DNA from: Malachius bipustulatus
Taxonomy: Eukaryota; Arthropoda; Insecta; Coleoptera; Melyridae
DNA length: 64,000 nucleotides
Direction of reading: 5' to 3'
NCBI GenBank assembly: GCA_910589415.1
Contig: OU342639.1
Location: 10,362,268-10,426,267, forward strand
The number at the start of each line of letters is the position of its first letter. Within the stretch, counting starts at the first letter, position 1. The notes beneath the pieces are model-generated. The model did no database searches and was not told the origin of the DNA. It worked only from the letters and a program-made list of their open reading frames with translations. Made by a program: the position numbers and the translations under genes. Positions 63,325 through 64,000 of this stretch are shown piece by piece.

Positions 63325-63345
63325 CAGGGGGTCCATCGCTTATGT
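63325..63345 (+). mobile_element. Second copy of the TA-CAGG end motif
   Basis: TA followed by CAGGGGGTCCATCGCTTATG closely resembles the left end of the 62,090 element (CAGGATGGTCCATCAATTAT), with one base missing and a few changes. No matching right end is visible before the window ends, so this may be a truncated or unfinished element. Confidence 0.4.
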
Positions 63346-63404
63346 CCACCCACGAAATGGAGGTTAATTGTAAAGTCAAAAAGTGAAACTTTGAGATTCG
63401 CTTT

Positions 63405-63914
63405 ATAATTTGATGGTAATGTGACTAAAATAAAATCAATTTTTCTTCAATACATCGGTAGAAATCGATTAATGAAATCAAAATCGCTGAAAAGAAATTT
63501 ACAAGGATTTAATTAAATAAAATATCTAAAATATTAAAATTACAGGTACAATGACTAATATATGGTAGCAATAAAAGTGACCAATAGTCTATGGGGTAGG
63601 TATTTATCAAAAATCCTAAGTAAACAGTCAGAAGAATGTCCATTCGAGTTCAATGGCACACTATATTGGGGACTGTTTACTTAGGCTACTTAGGGATTTA
63701 TGGTAGGTAACAACCCTCTTTAGATTATTGGTTACTTTTATTACTACCATATATTCTATCTGCCATTTATATATTTTATGTATTTTATTTGATTAAAGCC
63801 TTGTAAATATATTTTTTTAAATTTATTTTCAGCAATTTTGATTTCATTAATTGATTTCTATCGATGTATTGAAGAAGAAATAATTTTATTTTGGTAACTT
63901 TAACACCAAATTAC
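63405..63914. mobile_element. Fold-back element, ~225/244-bp inverted arms
   Basis: The left arm (63,405-63,629) and right arm (63,671-63,914) are imperfect reverse complements. Matching words include cttcaatacatcg, attaatgaaatcaaaat, gctgaaaa, atatggtag, aataaaag, accaat and cctaagtaaacagtc. The 41-base loop is 63,630-63,670. The right arm has small extra segments. No coding region is present. It is most simply a fold-back or MITE-like element; a transcript would form a long hairpin. Confidence 0.75.
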
Positions 63915-64000
63915 AGTTTTTACCGCTAATGGCCGATCGAAAAATAATTAATTAATCTGATTATACCATTCTAATTTATTTTAGAACATCAGCGATGAAC

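Noticed and set aside
63810..63831. T-rich tract ending in ttttcag as a real splice acceptor
   Set aside because: It lies inside the right arm of the fold-back element and no open frame follows.

Overview
The window is non-coding eukaryotic DNA, most likely from an insect. This rests on A+T richness, the absence of operons or dense ORFs, a large satellite array, and TA-flanked MITE-like and fold-back elements in the flank. The order of insect cannot be decided from the sequence. I find no supportable protein-coding or RNA gene.

Positions 1 to about 58,985 (92% of the window) are one uninterrupted head-to-tail satellite array, already running at base 1. Using the word acatataaaa as phase, I count 84 complete monomers plus one decayed partial monomer at the right edge, numbered here M1 (start 10) to M85 (start 58,621). 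Most monomers are 700-713 bp (typical 705-709). Two deletion classes recur: 620-621 bp (M10, M46, M53, M57, M58, M59) and 655-657 bp (M2, M28, M37, M42). Each monomer is itself an old dimer of two diverged halves; in M61 these are 348 and 359 bp.

Above the monomer, the array is a mosaic of local higher-order repeats (HORs): dimers of about 1,411 bp at 9.75-12.6 kb and 19.6-23.1 kb; trimers of 2,119 bp at 12.6-18.9 kb; pentamers of 3,478 bp at 23.1-30.1 kb; tetramers of 2,749 bp at 34.2-39.7 kb; a run of near-identical 707-bp single monomers at 41-43 kb; trimers of 2,121-2,122 bp at 45.2-50 kb; and ragged, more divergent trimers at 51.6-56.5 kb. Further copies lie 25-34 kb apart. This fits repeated unequal exchange and segmental amplification, with decay toward the right edge.

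Inside nearly every monomer the same signal-like words recur: a TATA-box-like TATAAAA, an AATAAA in an A-rich tract, a branch-point and 3' splice-acceptor-like tract, a perfect 16-bp palindrome, and a strong 5' splice-donor-like GTAAGT 133 nt after the acceptor. Whether any of these is used is unknown.

From about 58,986 to 64,000 the sequence is non-satellite flank without a recognisable gene. It holds a repeat-like patch (59,090-59,410), a CAGCAC/CAGCAT microsatellite, a short dispersed motif family (61.08-61.6 kb), a 376-bp TA-flanked MITE candidate (62,090-62,465) with an internal 10-bp tandem repeat, a second copy of that element's end motif (63,325), and a 510-bp imperfect fold-back element (63,405-63,914).
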